A stretch of DNA of 64,000 bases. Source: Pseudisothecium myosuroides (lineage: Eukaryota; Streptophyta; Bryopsida; Hypnales; Lembophyllaceae). Location of the stretch: positions 15,748,224 to 15,812,223 of the forward strand of contig OX637287.1 in NCBI GenBank assembly GCA_951799445.1. Direction: 5' to 3'. Every line of letters starts with the position of its first letter. Within the stretch, counting starts at the first letter, position 1. The position numbers and the translations under genes were made by a program. The notes under the pieces were generated by a model that saw only the letters and a list, made by a program, of their open reading frames with translations, did not search any database and was not told where the DNA came from. This document shows, in pieces, positions 12,719 to 23,007 of the stretch.

Positions 12719-13141
12719 AGGTAGAAGCACCAGTTGTCAACTACACCCAGTACCCAACCTATAGGCATACAATATTTCCAACCAAGGCTGGAACAAATTT
12801 CCAAGGGAAGCTCGGATTGTGTTTTGTTGGTCCTTTTCAAGGTTGGGACTACTAACGTTATGACACATGTCTTGAAATAGTGAGCAAGAAAGTAAGAAGT
12901 AATGAGCAGGAAAGTAGTTCTTGAATTATCGGAATTGGAAGACTCTAGAGAGTGGATACTAGTGAAATGCACTTTATGGTTCCCAAAATTCACTGTAAAT
13001 TCAGTTTTGGGAATAAAATTCTGAAAATTTTGTAATCCCCATATTTCCTATCTTCCTACATGGGAACAATATCCACCACCTCTTACTGCGCACAATCTGC
13101 TCCGAAATTCCTTAAAAGATCGACTACTGGTGCTTCTACCT
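12719..13141. mobile_element. TA-flanked MITE of the AGGTAGAAGCACC family, 423 bp
   Basis: The left end AGGTAGAAGCACCAGTTGTC and right end GACTACTGGTGCTTCTACCT are inverted copies, TA flanks both sides, and no protein is encoded. Short ORFs inside it are not genes. Confidence 0.8.
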
Positions 13142-13807
13142 TAATGCCTACAATGATTTGGATTGCATGCCTTTTTGAAGGCCCTTTTGTTTATATATAA
13201 TGCATTAAAGTTTGTGTATCATTTGGAAACCATGCGGCCAACACTATGATGTACATGTATGGTGAAAATATCAGAGTTTTGAGTATATTTTGTATTTGAT
13301 ATGAATTTTCTTCATTTTTTTCTTAAAAAATCTGCAGTATTTTCAAATTTTTCCCAAAAAATTTGAAAATTGTATGACTTGTAGTAGACATACTAATTCA
13401 TCTTTGAAAAATACATATACCGGAAAATTTTCATTCATATCTAGTTGCAAAATAGCAACAAATAGAGTGATGGAAATGAAGCTTGAAATTAGTGGTCATA
13501 GGCTTGTCCTTCTAGGGCTATAGTAGAACAACCCATTATGGACAAAAGATTCATTTTGTACATCGAGGGATTGACTCATTACAATCTTTTTTCAATAAAT
13601 GAGATTTTGGCTACATTGGATTGAGTTAATGGCCACAATCAATGTCTTTCGTGACGGTTATGGAGTGATTAGGAACTACAATAGGAGCTTCCACCTTTTG
13701 AATGTAAACTTATAGTCGGAAGTGACTTTTTTAGGCCATATTAGGAAATATTGTGACTACTTTAGGTGAATAAGATGACTTATAGATACAGTTTTGTTGG
13801 TATTGGA
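13142..13807. other. Gene-free AT-rich DNA
   Basis: Nothing recognised; the word GGAGCTTCCACCTTTT near 13685 recalls the neighbouring MITE ends. Confidence 0.4.
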
Positions 13808-14090
13808 GTACATCACAAAGTTTAGATCCTATGGTGTGTCAACAGTTATGATGTGGTTATTGTTGTTTCTTGGGTTTGCACGTTAATTACAATTTATCGC
13901 ATCATTACGATGCATTACTTTGCATCGTTATGATGCAGTTGCAAGTAATGCATTGTAATGATGCGATAACAATGCGAAGTAATGCATCATAATGATGCAA
14001 TAAATTGTAATTAACGTGCAAACCCAAGAAACAACGATAACCACATCATAACTGTTGACAAACCGTAGGGTCTAAACTTTGTGATGTAGT
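13808..14090. repeat. Near-perfect inverted repeat, arms about 135 bp
   Basis: The left arm (ACATCACAAAGTTTAGA..., TTATGATGTGGTTAT..., TTGGGTTTGCACGTTAATTA...) returns inverted and almost unchanged after a centre rich in GCATCATTACGATGCATTAC-type palindromes. Arm identity is clearly higher than for the 7133 repeat, so the element looks younger. Terminal duplications were not resolved. Likely a foldback transposon. Confidence 0.85.
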
Positions 14091-14104
14091 CTAGAGACTC
14101 CTTT

Positions 14105-14375
14105 AGATCATGATCAACAGTGCTAGTATATGAGCCCAAGAATGCGAGCTTATGAGCATTGAGCCTACAATATAGGTACCTCTAATATACATACCATACA
14201 CTATAGAAGGTATATATATCATAAACACCTATAATATGGATGTTTGTAATATACATACCATATACTCATAGACGAATTCTATAGTATATATACCTATAAC
14301 ATAGTTGTGTAGTATTCTAGGCTCATGGGTTCACACTCCTATGCTCACATATTAGCAACCCTCGGATCATGATAG
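14105..14375. repeat. Imperfect inverted repeat, AT-rich centre
   Basis: The left side ATCATGATC...ATATGAGCCC...TTATGAGC is mirrored at the right by GGCTCATGGG...GCTCACATAT...GATCATGAT. The centre is built from repeated TATACATACC and CCTATAATATGG. It adjoins the preceding inverted repeat; identity is only moderate. Confidence 0.6.
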
Positions 14376-14579
14376 GCCAATACACTTCAAAAATTCATAA
14401 AAAAATTTCACTTTGTTGAAAAAATGTAATTTCAACTGCTCTCACCGCTTCACACTTCTCTTTATGTAGGATTTAAAAAAAATTAGCAATGGCATGAGGG
14501 CAAATTCCTAATTATGTTCTGATGGATTGTTCTACTTTGGTGTCCAAGATGTTAGATATTGCATTTCAAAATTTTAACC

Positions 14580-15523
14580 TTAACCCCTAAAGGACCGTTG
14601 TCCCTTCGGGGGACAAATGTGTTTTCGGACAGGTACCTACGGGCTGAAATTTTCTTCTGATTTTTTGAAACTTTTTTTGGAGGTAGAAAATCTGATTATC
14701 TTCGTGGGAATATAATTTTTTCCACAATCGGTGCCCGTAAAAAAAAGTTATGACCAAATAAGCTCAAACGAGGGGACGGCGGGCAGCCCGGGCAGCCAAA
14801 AAAATATGGACAAAAATTTGAATTTTTTTTTTAATATTTTTTTTTTTTCATATATTATATTTTTGTCTATCTGGAAAGCTTTGATTCATTTCATTTGGAT
14901 ATGTTATGAGAGAGTTATGGACATTCTTGTTTTTCGGGTAGTTAGAGCATCTTCTTGAAAAAAATAACTTGTAGGATTCATTTCTGAATGCAAATTTTCA
15001 AATATTTCAATTTTTTTTTTTGCATGGTCTGATTTACTTGTTAGAACAATCTCACCATTGGGATTAGTGCATTTTAATTCCATCTAAAATATATTAATAT
15101 TTTAGATTTTCCTTCTATCTCATACCTACTTCTACTTAACAATTTTCTTAAGAATGATAATTAAGTTTTTTTGAATATTTTTTTGGTTTCCTAGACTCTC
15201 AACTCAATTCTCTACTATAAAGATTTAAAGCTCAAAACTCTGTAGTGCAAAAAAATTAATTTAAAAATGTTCAAAGTCAAAAAATACAGTCCCGCAATGT
15301 GCTGAAAAACTTGTTTTTTTCACTTTAAATGCAGATATCTTGCAATCTGTGCAGTCAAAAATTCTGAATTTTTTTTTCACACACTCTCATACTAGTTAGG
15401 TGTAAGATCCTACGATTAGATGTGGAGAAAGAACAATTTTTATTTTTTTTAACTCTTTGCTATAGATATGGCAGTTTTGAGTGTTTTTTGGCAGAAAAAA
15501 GGCCTTGGTCCTTTAGGGGTTAA
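14580..15523. mobile_element. TTAA-type (piggyBac-like) element, 936-bp body
   Basis: TTAA at both ends, with 13-bp perfect inverted termini CCCCTAAAGGACC. The interior carries no transposase. Its left third (CCGAAAA-type start, then TCTGATTATCTTCGTGGG) matches the copy at 55566 in the same orientation, and its right third matches, inverted, the starts of the copies at 41067 and 59242. Best-preserved termini of the family. Confidence 0.85.
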
Positions 15524-15902
15524 AGGACATTTCATGTTCATCCTTGGTCAAACTTCATTAAATTTTTATATTCATTTTATATTCATTTTATTTTTTTATT
15601 TAAAAAAAATTGATATTATTTTTATATAGTATTATATATCTAAAATCTATCTTCATTTTTTATTATAAAAAAATAAATTGAAGTTTATATTATTTTTGGA
15701 ATAATTAATTTGTAAAAATCATTATCATTGCAATAACAATTAATTTTTCAACAAAAATATTTTGATAGAATGAATTTTTCAACAAAAATGGAGATCAAAG
15801 TGATAAGCATCATAGTCATAGTATACTTAATTTATTCTTTGAGCTTGCATTGAGAGTAAATCAGTAGAAAAAGTTCAAAAGTGGTGTATTTTAAGCCTTT
15901 TA

Positions 15903-16116
15903 CTCCCTTTGTCCCACTAAAAACCTCCAAATCAAGTACAATTCTTGTCCCACTAAAAAGCTTCGTTTTATGATTTTGACCATTGAGTAAACATTGTCCG
16001 TGTCAAACGACCTCGTGGGAGCAAGTCAAGAGATCAAGGAGTCACTTTTCTCCTAGAAAACTTGGTCTTGCTCACATGAGGCACCTTGTATCTGTTATGC
16101 CTTTGAGGTAGTGACT
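15903..16116. mobile_element. Truncated Stowaway-like element
   Basis: TA then CTCCCTTTGTCCCACTAAAA; similarity to the first ~210 bp of the element at 4575 continues (ACCTCGTGGGAGCAAGTCAA and flanking words). It stops where a CACTACAAGAAA terminus begins at 16117. The right end is missing. Confidence 0.75.
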
Positions 16117-18180
16117 CACTACAAGAAATAATGCAAGCTACATGCAAATCCATTATAGACCTTTTTCTGAATTGCACTTCCATTTACATTTTTCCAATAT
16201 TTTAGATGCTGAAGTGTTAGGCAAATGTAGATAGGGATGCAATTTAGGAAATTAAAGGTTCCATAATACGTTTGCCTATGTTAATGACTTTTAAATTTGG
16301 TATATTATGGGTAGAAGTTGAATATGGTTTGGTCTCATTTTCTACCTTAATTTGCATGTATGCAAATCTTTTTGATAATCTTTTAAAAATAAAATATATA
16401 TTATATTTACAATATTGTAAAGCATATATGCATAGTGAACTTCATGTTCTTGCACTAAAGATGTGCCATTTGAATTGTGAAACAACATAATACACTCACA
16501 ACTACCGGTAGCAATTTCATTACCTATTTGATTACAATACATTAATAATTTATTTGTTCATAGCTTCTATCTTTTTACAACAAAACAATTATATTGCATC
16601 AATAAAGGGTAGTTGGACTTGGCGGAATAATGAATTTTTTCAATGTTTCAATATTTATATTGAATATTTAGTACCTCAAGTAAATGATTTTGAAGAAGTT
16701 TTTTCCAAATCAAAAGATGATTTTAAGATTCTATAATTATAGATAAAACATCTAATTAACAAACTCTAATGAAGATTAGTAAGTATAGAAACATTGTGAC
16801 AAAATGACTCACTTGTGAAATGAAATCACTTGTGAAATAATTGATAATCCATCCCCTCCACATATTTATATTTTTCGAGAAATTGTTCTGATTGCAATCG
16901 ATATAGGATATGGACATAGTACACGTGTTTTATATCCCACATCAATATCTATATCCATACATCATTCTATATTAAAATTTAATTTAGTATTGGATAATCA
17001 TATCAGTATAAACATCTATATCAATGTTTTTTTGTTTTTGAAGATCGATGGCACGGGAAGCGGTTTCAAATTATTCTCCTTCTAGATCGACGGTTGAGGT
17101 TCAAAGCTGCAGAGATTTTCCATTTTCCAATAAAAATTTAATCAACAACTGGAAGGTCGATGGAAGGTTTTGAAAAGATGGGGGTGAATTTTTTCCTTCC
17201 AATTCAACAACTATGGATTTTTTATAATGGGGGGGGGAGCAAACAAAGGACTACATGCATTTTTTTATTACATCGTTACATTGTAAATATGGAAACAAAG
17301 CTTGGACTTTGAAATGTAAAGGACAATGAAATTCCATTAACCTAGCTCTTTTTTATTAAACACTTAGACTCTATAACTTGAACATTCAACTATAACGATC
17401 TTCAAGACAAATCCAAAATTTATTAATTATTTTAAAATAGAATACATCAAACATTCCTTTGGCAAAAAATGATGCAAATTAGATAGTAATTGACAAGCTT
17501 TTATCCATGTCCCATGTAAATTTTTTTATGTTTAATGGTTGATGATTTGAATTGATTTATTTAAGTTTCTAACTAGAAGACATTAAAGAGATTACATTTC
17601 CATTCATTGAGATGGGAATGAAGAAGGACAATTGTTCATTGACTGCAAACCCTTATATATTCAAGATGAATCAATCTCTCATGTATGCATATTCCTTATG
17701 GATCTTTTTCCAATTGCATCCCCTATCAAACTTGTTCAACATTTTGTCCAGATAATTTTGGATAGGTGGGGACTGGAGAAAAAAATTGCAATTAGAAAAG
17801 GATCCATGATGGGTACCATATACTGACCTTAGATCAACCTTTACAATAGATATTCTTATTTAAGATCAACCTTCATGATGGATGTACTTGCCTTAGACCA
17901 ACCTTCATGATGGGTATACTTTCTTTAGGCTTACCTTCATGAGTGTTGGGACAATTGCCTCAAACAAAGATCTCTATTCCCTCTTTGACTTGGTAAGGAT
18001 GTTCAGGAATTGGGTTCTCATTTTAATGCAATGGTTCTTCCATTTGTTCAAAAGAAAAAAAGAAAAAAGGACGTTGAGGACTACAAGTGCCCTGAGAATG
18101 GCTTTAAAAAAAAAATGTAGAATGCACCTATTCATCCGAGAATCTCATAATTACCTTCCTCACAAACTACCTTTGTGATT
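16117..18180. other. Gene-free DNA; possible CACTA left end at 16117
   Basis: CACTACAAGAAATAATGC at 16117 matches the usual plant CACTA terminus, but no matching right end (TTCTTGTAGTG) was found downstream, so it may be a broken element. Short ORFs around 16272-16736 and 17632-18178 show no family resemblance and are not called as genes. Confidence 0.45.
17822..17945. repeat. Minisatellite, about 3 units of ~39 bp
   Basis: The unit 'CCTTAGATCAACCTTCATGATGGGTAT' recurs at about 17825, 17861, 17890 and (partly) 17930 with point changes. A local tandem expansion. Confidence 0.75.
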
Positions 18181-19289
18181 CTTGTGCTTCTAGGGTTGAG
18201 AACTCTACATTTTAAAGAATTTTTATTGCGTTGAATATATCTATTTTGATTTCAACCTGCATGAATCTACGGACCTTTTGTCTGAGAATTTCCCATGAGT
18301 ACGGCCTCCAGTAATTTTGCGTTGCAGCATAACTTTTGAATGATGCATCTCCGTCCCATCTCGAGAAGCCGTCCGGTAGTCGCCCCCTCGTCTGTCTCCC
18401 GTCCATTGGTCGCGCATTCAACCCTCCGGTCGTCGGTGACTCACCCGTCTCTCTCCTTCGCCAACAGTGAAGGAGCTCGGGCAAGGCAGGTTTCCTAGCT
18501 GCTGTTTTTTGTAACGGCAAGGTGCGGCGGATGGGGTCGAACAAGTGGAGGCAACTGCACTACTGGTATTTGACGCCACTTCAAGCTCAAGCCTTCATGT
18601 CACCTTAACTCATGCATGTACGAAAACAATCTCTGCTTCACAGTTCAGTTGTCTTGTTTCGAATGTGCGGTGCAAGCTCCTGGCCGAGTTCTTTGTATGT
18701 CACTTGGAGCTTTTAGCAGTAGAGAAAGCCTTCGAAGAGACACAGATTGGGGAGGTTTCATTCTGGTTCAGAAGCTCCTGCAACAGCACAATCGAGTAAC
18801 TTCAAATTTTGGACATGGCGTGTCGAGGTTCGATAGAGACGACACTGGCAATGACTGGGCGTCAAACCTAGTGAACATGTAGAATTATAGGTCTTGATGA
18901 GATTCGAAGAAGCAGCCAAACGTGTCGATGTGTGTTCGACTGTGTCTCTTGGGAGAGTGTTATGTACTGCGACCTTAGCTGTAAGTACTGTAGTTTGTTA
19001 GAGATTCCGAACTGCGGTAAGGTAAGAAATTAGACCTGATGGTGCTCCTCATTTTGTTGTGAGCCGCAGACTACTGGTTCGATGATGAACACGCCATAGC
19101 CGAATATTGTATAGTGGAACGCCATGGCGGATAGTCCAGGTGGGCCTGGGGGCAGGAGTTCTTTATGCGAAGAGTGGAAGTGAGAGTGAGATCGAGGAGG
19201 AGAAGCTGGGATCCATTGAAGCTGGTCGAAGCCGTGGTCGAGGACTTCTGTGCTGAATTGATTTGATCGAGCTGGTGGTGGTGACCATC
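18181..19289. other. Upstream region of the short MCA gene
   Basis: Base composition shifts here from AT-rich repeat DNA to more balanced, higher-complexity sequence, marking entry into the gene island. Open frames on both strands (for example 18212-18544 on -, 18545-18882 on +) match nothing I recognise. Promoter and 5' UTR of the gene starting at 19290 probably lie here; no TATA or other motif was firm enough to call. Confidence 0.4.
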
Positions 19290-20743
19290 ATGTCGTGGGT
19301 GCCATGGGCGTCGATGGCCGACCTATCGAATGCCGGCCAATTGGCGGGTATCAACGCCGTGCAGTTGATCTCCATGATCGTGACGGCGGCAAACAATGCG
19401 CGCATGCACAAGAAGAACTGCCGCCAGTTCGCGCAGCATCTGAAATTGATTTCCAACCTGCTGGAGCAGCTCAACTTGACGGACCTCAAGGATCGGCCCG
19501 AGACGGGGGAGCCGCTGGAGCTTTTCGAGGCCGCGCTGCGCAAGGCGGTGTTGCTGGTGGAGAGCTGCCGCGACAAGAGCTACTTGTACCTTGTGGCCAT
19601 GGGCTGGACGTATGTCAACAAGTTCCGCGACTACCAGGACGAGATCGACAAGTACCTCAAGCTCATTCCCCTCATCTCCCTCGTGGAAGACAACCGGGTA
19701 CGTGGATGCAACCAACACGTGCCCGTATACTTAGTTTTGCTCTCGGTTCTCAGGATCATTGCAACATTGTGTACACCGATTGTCCTTCATCCAACTATTT
19801 CTGAGATTGTTCAACATTGTTTGATGCCCATCTCTCTTTGCTACATTCACAGTCTAAAGGTTAATTTCGACATGGAGTAAAGCCCAGTGCTGAACTTGGG
19901 TCAAGACCTTGAATGGCTAGGAATGGACTCAACTTCAACATTTGGTTTTGGTTCATGCCAACAAAAACTCCCCTCATTTGGTGTAAAGAACTTTTGCCCT
20001 ATATTTCTCTCCCTTAAGACCTCACATAGGATCTTAATTCCCTTGGGCTTCACACCATGTCTAGAGAAGTTGAGCCAAGTTTACCAAAGGAAATGCGAGC
20101 TCAATTCTTGACTTTGCTTCTTCTTGCCTCTTCTTATTGAGCCACATTCTGAGATTCTGAGAGCTAAGATGATGATGCTTCGGTCCACATGCAGAAAGCG
20201 ATGAAGGCCATCGAGAAGGATCGGAAGCCATATACCCTGGAAGTGGACGAGGTGAAGGTGCAAGAATCTCTGTTGAAGCGGGATCTTTCTAGGAGCGATT
20301 CCAGCCGCCTGTCTCGCGAGCTTTCGAAGCGGTATCCAGGGCTACCCATCACGCAGGCCTTGCGCAATGAGAATGAGATGCTGCGTCAAGAACTCCAGCG
20401 CTTGCGGGTACGTCATCAATTATTTAATTAATTAATTACCTCCCCTGCCACTCAAACCTACCCCCCCCCCCATCATCGGGCAACACTTCCACATGCCTGC
20501 TTACTTCTGAGACTATGACTCACAAGCATAATCATAGCTAATGATAAAATGGCACGTCTACAAAATTTGCCATGTTTTGAATTATGTTGTTAGGTGCTAC
20601 TCTTGTCTCACAAAAATTTGTGTGGCTGCGTGAATCAGGCATGTATGGAGGACGACCAAGCGCGAGTTATCGAGCAGCTCATCGAGTTCACCGAAACTGA
20701 GCCTGCAAAACTTGAGAAGGCAGCCTCCAAAAGGTTTTTCTGA
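19290..20743 (+). CDS. MCA1: Short MCA1-like protein without PLAC8 domain, about 241 aa
   Basis: Exons 19290-19697, 20195-20407 and 20639-20743, all phase 0 with GT-AG junctions; stop TGA at 20741. Start ATG (MSWVPWASMADL) is preferred because family similarity begins right after it. Exon 1 is the MCAfunc core: NARMHKKNCRQFAQHLKLIS, LLEQLNLTDL, SCRDKSYLYLVAMGW and YLKLIPLISLVEDNR are near-identical to Arabidopsis MCA1. Exon 2 is the coiled-coil block (KRYPGLPITQALRNENEMLR); exon 3 ends EQLIEFTETEPAKLEKAASK. The full-length gene at 1-1845 continues into PLAC8, but here an in-frame stop follows and no cysteine-rich PLAC8 sequence is visible down to COMMD3. Residue 22 is Asn (GINAVQL) where Arabidopsis MCA1/2 have the Ca2+-uptake-critical Asp21. 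Expected location: plasma membrane. It may be a functional short form or a decaying paralogue. Confidence 0.88.
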
Positions 20744-21680
20744 AACCATGCATGTCATCAAATTACGATTAGTAAATGACAGACACCATCTAGGTAGTCC
20801 CACATTTTTCTTTTCCCACAGCCTGAGGCAATTCCATTATGAGAGATCAGATTCATTCTCTTCGTGAAATGTTTCTGGATGGCTTCTTGCCAATGAAGTC
20901 GGGCCAAACGGGGCTTGCTGATGTCTTACACGCTTTTCACTTGACAAAGCTAGAAACAACGTATTTAGATGATGATGATACTTCTTGTAAACATTGAATG
21001 AAGACTCTTTTCTTGTTATTTTGTGAATGCTTTCATGCATTGAACTGGGGACTCATTATGACTCGGTGGCATTCCATGACGAATCAAGGCTTTCAATACG
21101 AATCAATGGCCTGGGGATGTCCATCCACATGACTATCTGGGTGTGGGCGCTGCAGTGTTCAATTCTAAGCTCGTTTCGTATCGCCCTCACTTGGGCAATG
21201 CCATTGTATTGTAGCCAGTTGCACCTTTCTTTTCGAGTGAGCATTGACTGGTCCTCTTGCTACTCATTGTATGACACGATAATCACCACTTCGGGTCCTA
21301 AAAGTTTCTGCACTGACGAATATTGTAACTGGCCACTCCTTGATTCTCATTCAATGTCTTTAGTCCTCAAGGTCTGAAACTCACTACTTTGGCAACCGTC
21401 AATCGCTATCCCAAAACCACGTACTTGAAATCTCTTGGAACAGAGGAGCCACCAATAAATGCCACATGCGTGCTTACCGCCGAGATTCCCTTCGAAACAC
21501 CTTCACAAGCACACAGCCTTTAGTGTCCTGTTTTCAAGTCATAAACCGGGACGAGCATCTCAGACGACTCATAACGGTACGTAATTCACGCGAAATCCAG
21601 TTTTATCCCGTCCATGAGAGTACCAAACCCTAATTTTTTTGAAGACAAAGCTTGAAAGTGAGCGCGCCAGGCCCACAATT
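20744..21680. other. Spacer between the short MCA gene and COMMD3
   Basis: I searched this by eye for the CCCCYTCC-type motifs of PLAC8 and found none. A 116-residue open frame at 21027-21377 matches nothing I know. The last part is probably COMMD3 promoter and 5' UTR. Confidence 0.5.
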
Positions 21681-22286
21681 ATGGCTATGACGGAGGATTG
21701 CGCAATTGACATCGGTGAAGAGGGCGTGGAGAATCTGCAATCCATCGCGTCTTGCAGCGACGCAGAGATTCAAGCTTTGGCCGAGGCCGTTCTGTCCGTG
21801 TTGTTGAGCGCACAACGTGAAGACGCAGCGTTGGACGCGCCCGTGTTCGACTCGCTGGAGGTCGATCTCATCAAGCGGCTTTACTCTGCCCTGGCGTGTC
21901 TATTTGTGGAGGCGGCTAAGTGCGACGCGTCCGCGAAGTCGGTGGCGTCGTTCCTGTGCGGGAAGTGTAGAATTACGCAGACGCGGGCGGAGGTCGTTGC
22001 GGAGGTGTTTTTGAACGGGAAGGAACGGTTGCGGGCGGAGTTGGCTCGCACGGGGGACTATAGTAGCATTGCGCGCCTGACGGGAGTGGATTGGCGCCTC
22101 CAGTACCGAGTTGCGGAGGGAGGTGAGAGAGATCTCTTGTATCACGTGGTGTTGAAGACGGGCGAGGCGAGCGGGGAGGCGAGTGGGAAGACCGCCATCG
22201 TGTGTAGCGTTGAGCAGCTCCAGGACTTGGTGTCCACATTGAAGGATGCTTGCAAGGCAGTGGAGAGATCTGTACATCAAAGCTGA
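21681..22286 (+). CDS. COMMD3: COMM domain-containing protein 3 homologue, 201 aa, single exon
   Basis: Intronless ORF; first ATG (MAMTEDCAIDIGEEG) at 21681, stop at 22284. Length matches human COMMD3 (about 195 aa). The N-terminal helical domain contains 'VLSVLLSAQREDAALDAPVF', equivalent to the LLDAQADEAVLDHP region of animal COMMD3. The C-terminal COMM domain begins around residue 130 with LTGVDWRLQYRV and ends CSVEQLQDLVSTLKDACKAV, matching the family hallmark W.L.Y and SMEQLQDLV.KLKDA.K. Known role in animals: subunit of the ten-COMMD ring of the Commander complex, involved in endosomal recycling. The role in a plant is unknown and inferred only from homology. The final exon sequence is duplicated directly downstream. 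Confidence 0.9.
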   Translation: MAMTEDCAIDIGEEGVENLQSIASCSDAEIQALAEAVLSVLLSAQREDAALDAPVFDSLEVDLIKRLYSALACLFVEAAKCDASAKSVASFLCGKCRITQTRAEVVAEVFLNGKERLRAELARTGDYSSIARLTGVDWRLQYRVAEGGERDLLYHVVLKTGEASGEASGKTAIVCSVEQLQDLVSTLKDACKAVERSVHQS

Positions 22287-22497
22287 TGCTTAGATCGACC
22301 GCGAGGCCGTGAAAGATCGCCGCAGTTGTGTAGGACACTGCGTTGCCGCCATCGTGTGTAGTGTCGAGCAGCTCCAGGACTTGGTGTCCACCTTTAAGGA
22401 TGCTTGCAAGGCACTTGAGAGATCTGTACATCCAGGCTGATGCTTAGAACGACCACGAGGCCTTGAAAGCTCTCCGCAGTTGTAGGACATTGCGTTG
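22191..22497 (+). repeat. Tandem duplication, 2 units of ~154 bp, covering the COMMD3 3' end
   Basis: Unit 1 (22191-22344) spans the last ~95 coding bases of COMMD3, its stop and ~58 bp of 3' UTR. Unit 2 (22345-22497) repeats this with a handful of substitutions and a 2-bp deletion. GAGCAGCTCCAGGACTTGGT and AGAGATCTGTACATC are identical in both. Confidence 0.95.
22345..22440 (+). pseudogene. COMMD3 C-terminal fragment (tandem copy)
   Basis: In frame it reads VCSVEQLQDLVSTFKDACKA and ends at its own TGA (22438). It lacks a start and the rest of the protein, so it is probably untranslated 3' UTR. The copied segment kept an open frame and mostly conservative changes, consistent with recent origin. 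Confidence 0.85.
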
Positions 22498-23007
22498 CAC
22501 TTTCCGGTGCTTTGAATTCTTCTCTTCTATCCTGCATACCGCGCGGATCTATTGAAGGTACAGTCGGAAGAGCTCGGGGTGCGAGAAATAGTTTTGGATC
22601 TTTGTTCCTGAGCTACGTTTTTATAATAGCTATTGGAGATTTTGTTGTATCGGAATAGCTGAGATTTGGAGGACTCCCGGTAGTTTTGGGGTTAGGGTTT
22701 GGGGTATTTTGTTGCGGATAAGCTACGAATTTATGTAGGCGGGTGTGCTGGTTGTATATTAGTTTGCGCGAGAGGCGAGCTGTGCCTTGAAGCTTCATAT
22801 CTGTTGAAATGTATCACGATCCGTCATTAGGATTTTCTATTCATTGACTTGAGTGTCAAAATTCCAGTGACATTGCTCTTATTTCAAGAGAGAATCTGCA
22901 CACGCAACGTTCTTTTGCCTACGATTGCGTGTAGCATTCCCTAAGGCGCGCTGTTCTGTGCCGTGGTTTGTTAGACGGGTTGCCGAGTCATATTGGACGT
23001 AGCTCAG
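22498..23007. other. Intergenic / 5' region of the SKP1-LRR gene
   Basis: No further coding sequence. An in-frame stop (TAG 22972) precedes the start chosen at 23008. Confidence 0.5.

Noticed and set aside
7133..14375. CRISPR-like array or bacterial defence locus
   Set aside because: Repeats are inverted, not regularly spaced direct repeats with unique spacers, and the genes are plainly eukaryotic with introns.
16117..18180. A full CACTA transposon starting at CACTACAAGAAA
   Set aside because: No matching right terminus or transposase could be found downstream.
19163..19718. - strand frames of 131-137 codons opposite the short MCA gene
   Set aside because: The + strand MCA reading is conserved in sequence; the antisense frames look like composition artefacts.
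20744..21640. A hidden PLAC8 exon for the short MCA gene
   Set aside because: All frames were scanned by eye for the CCCCYTCC and WH..LC.CC..PC motifs; none was present before COMMD3.
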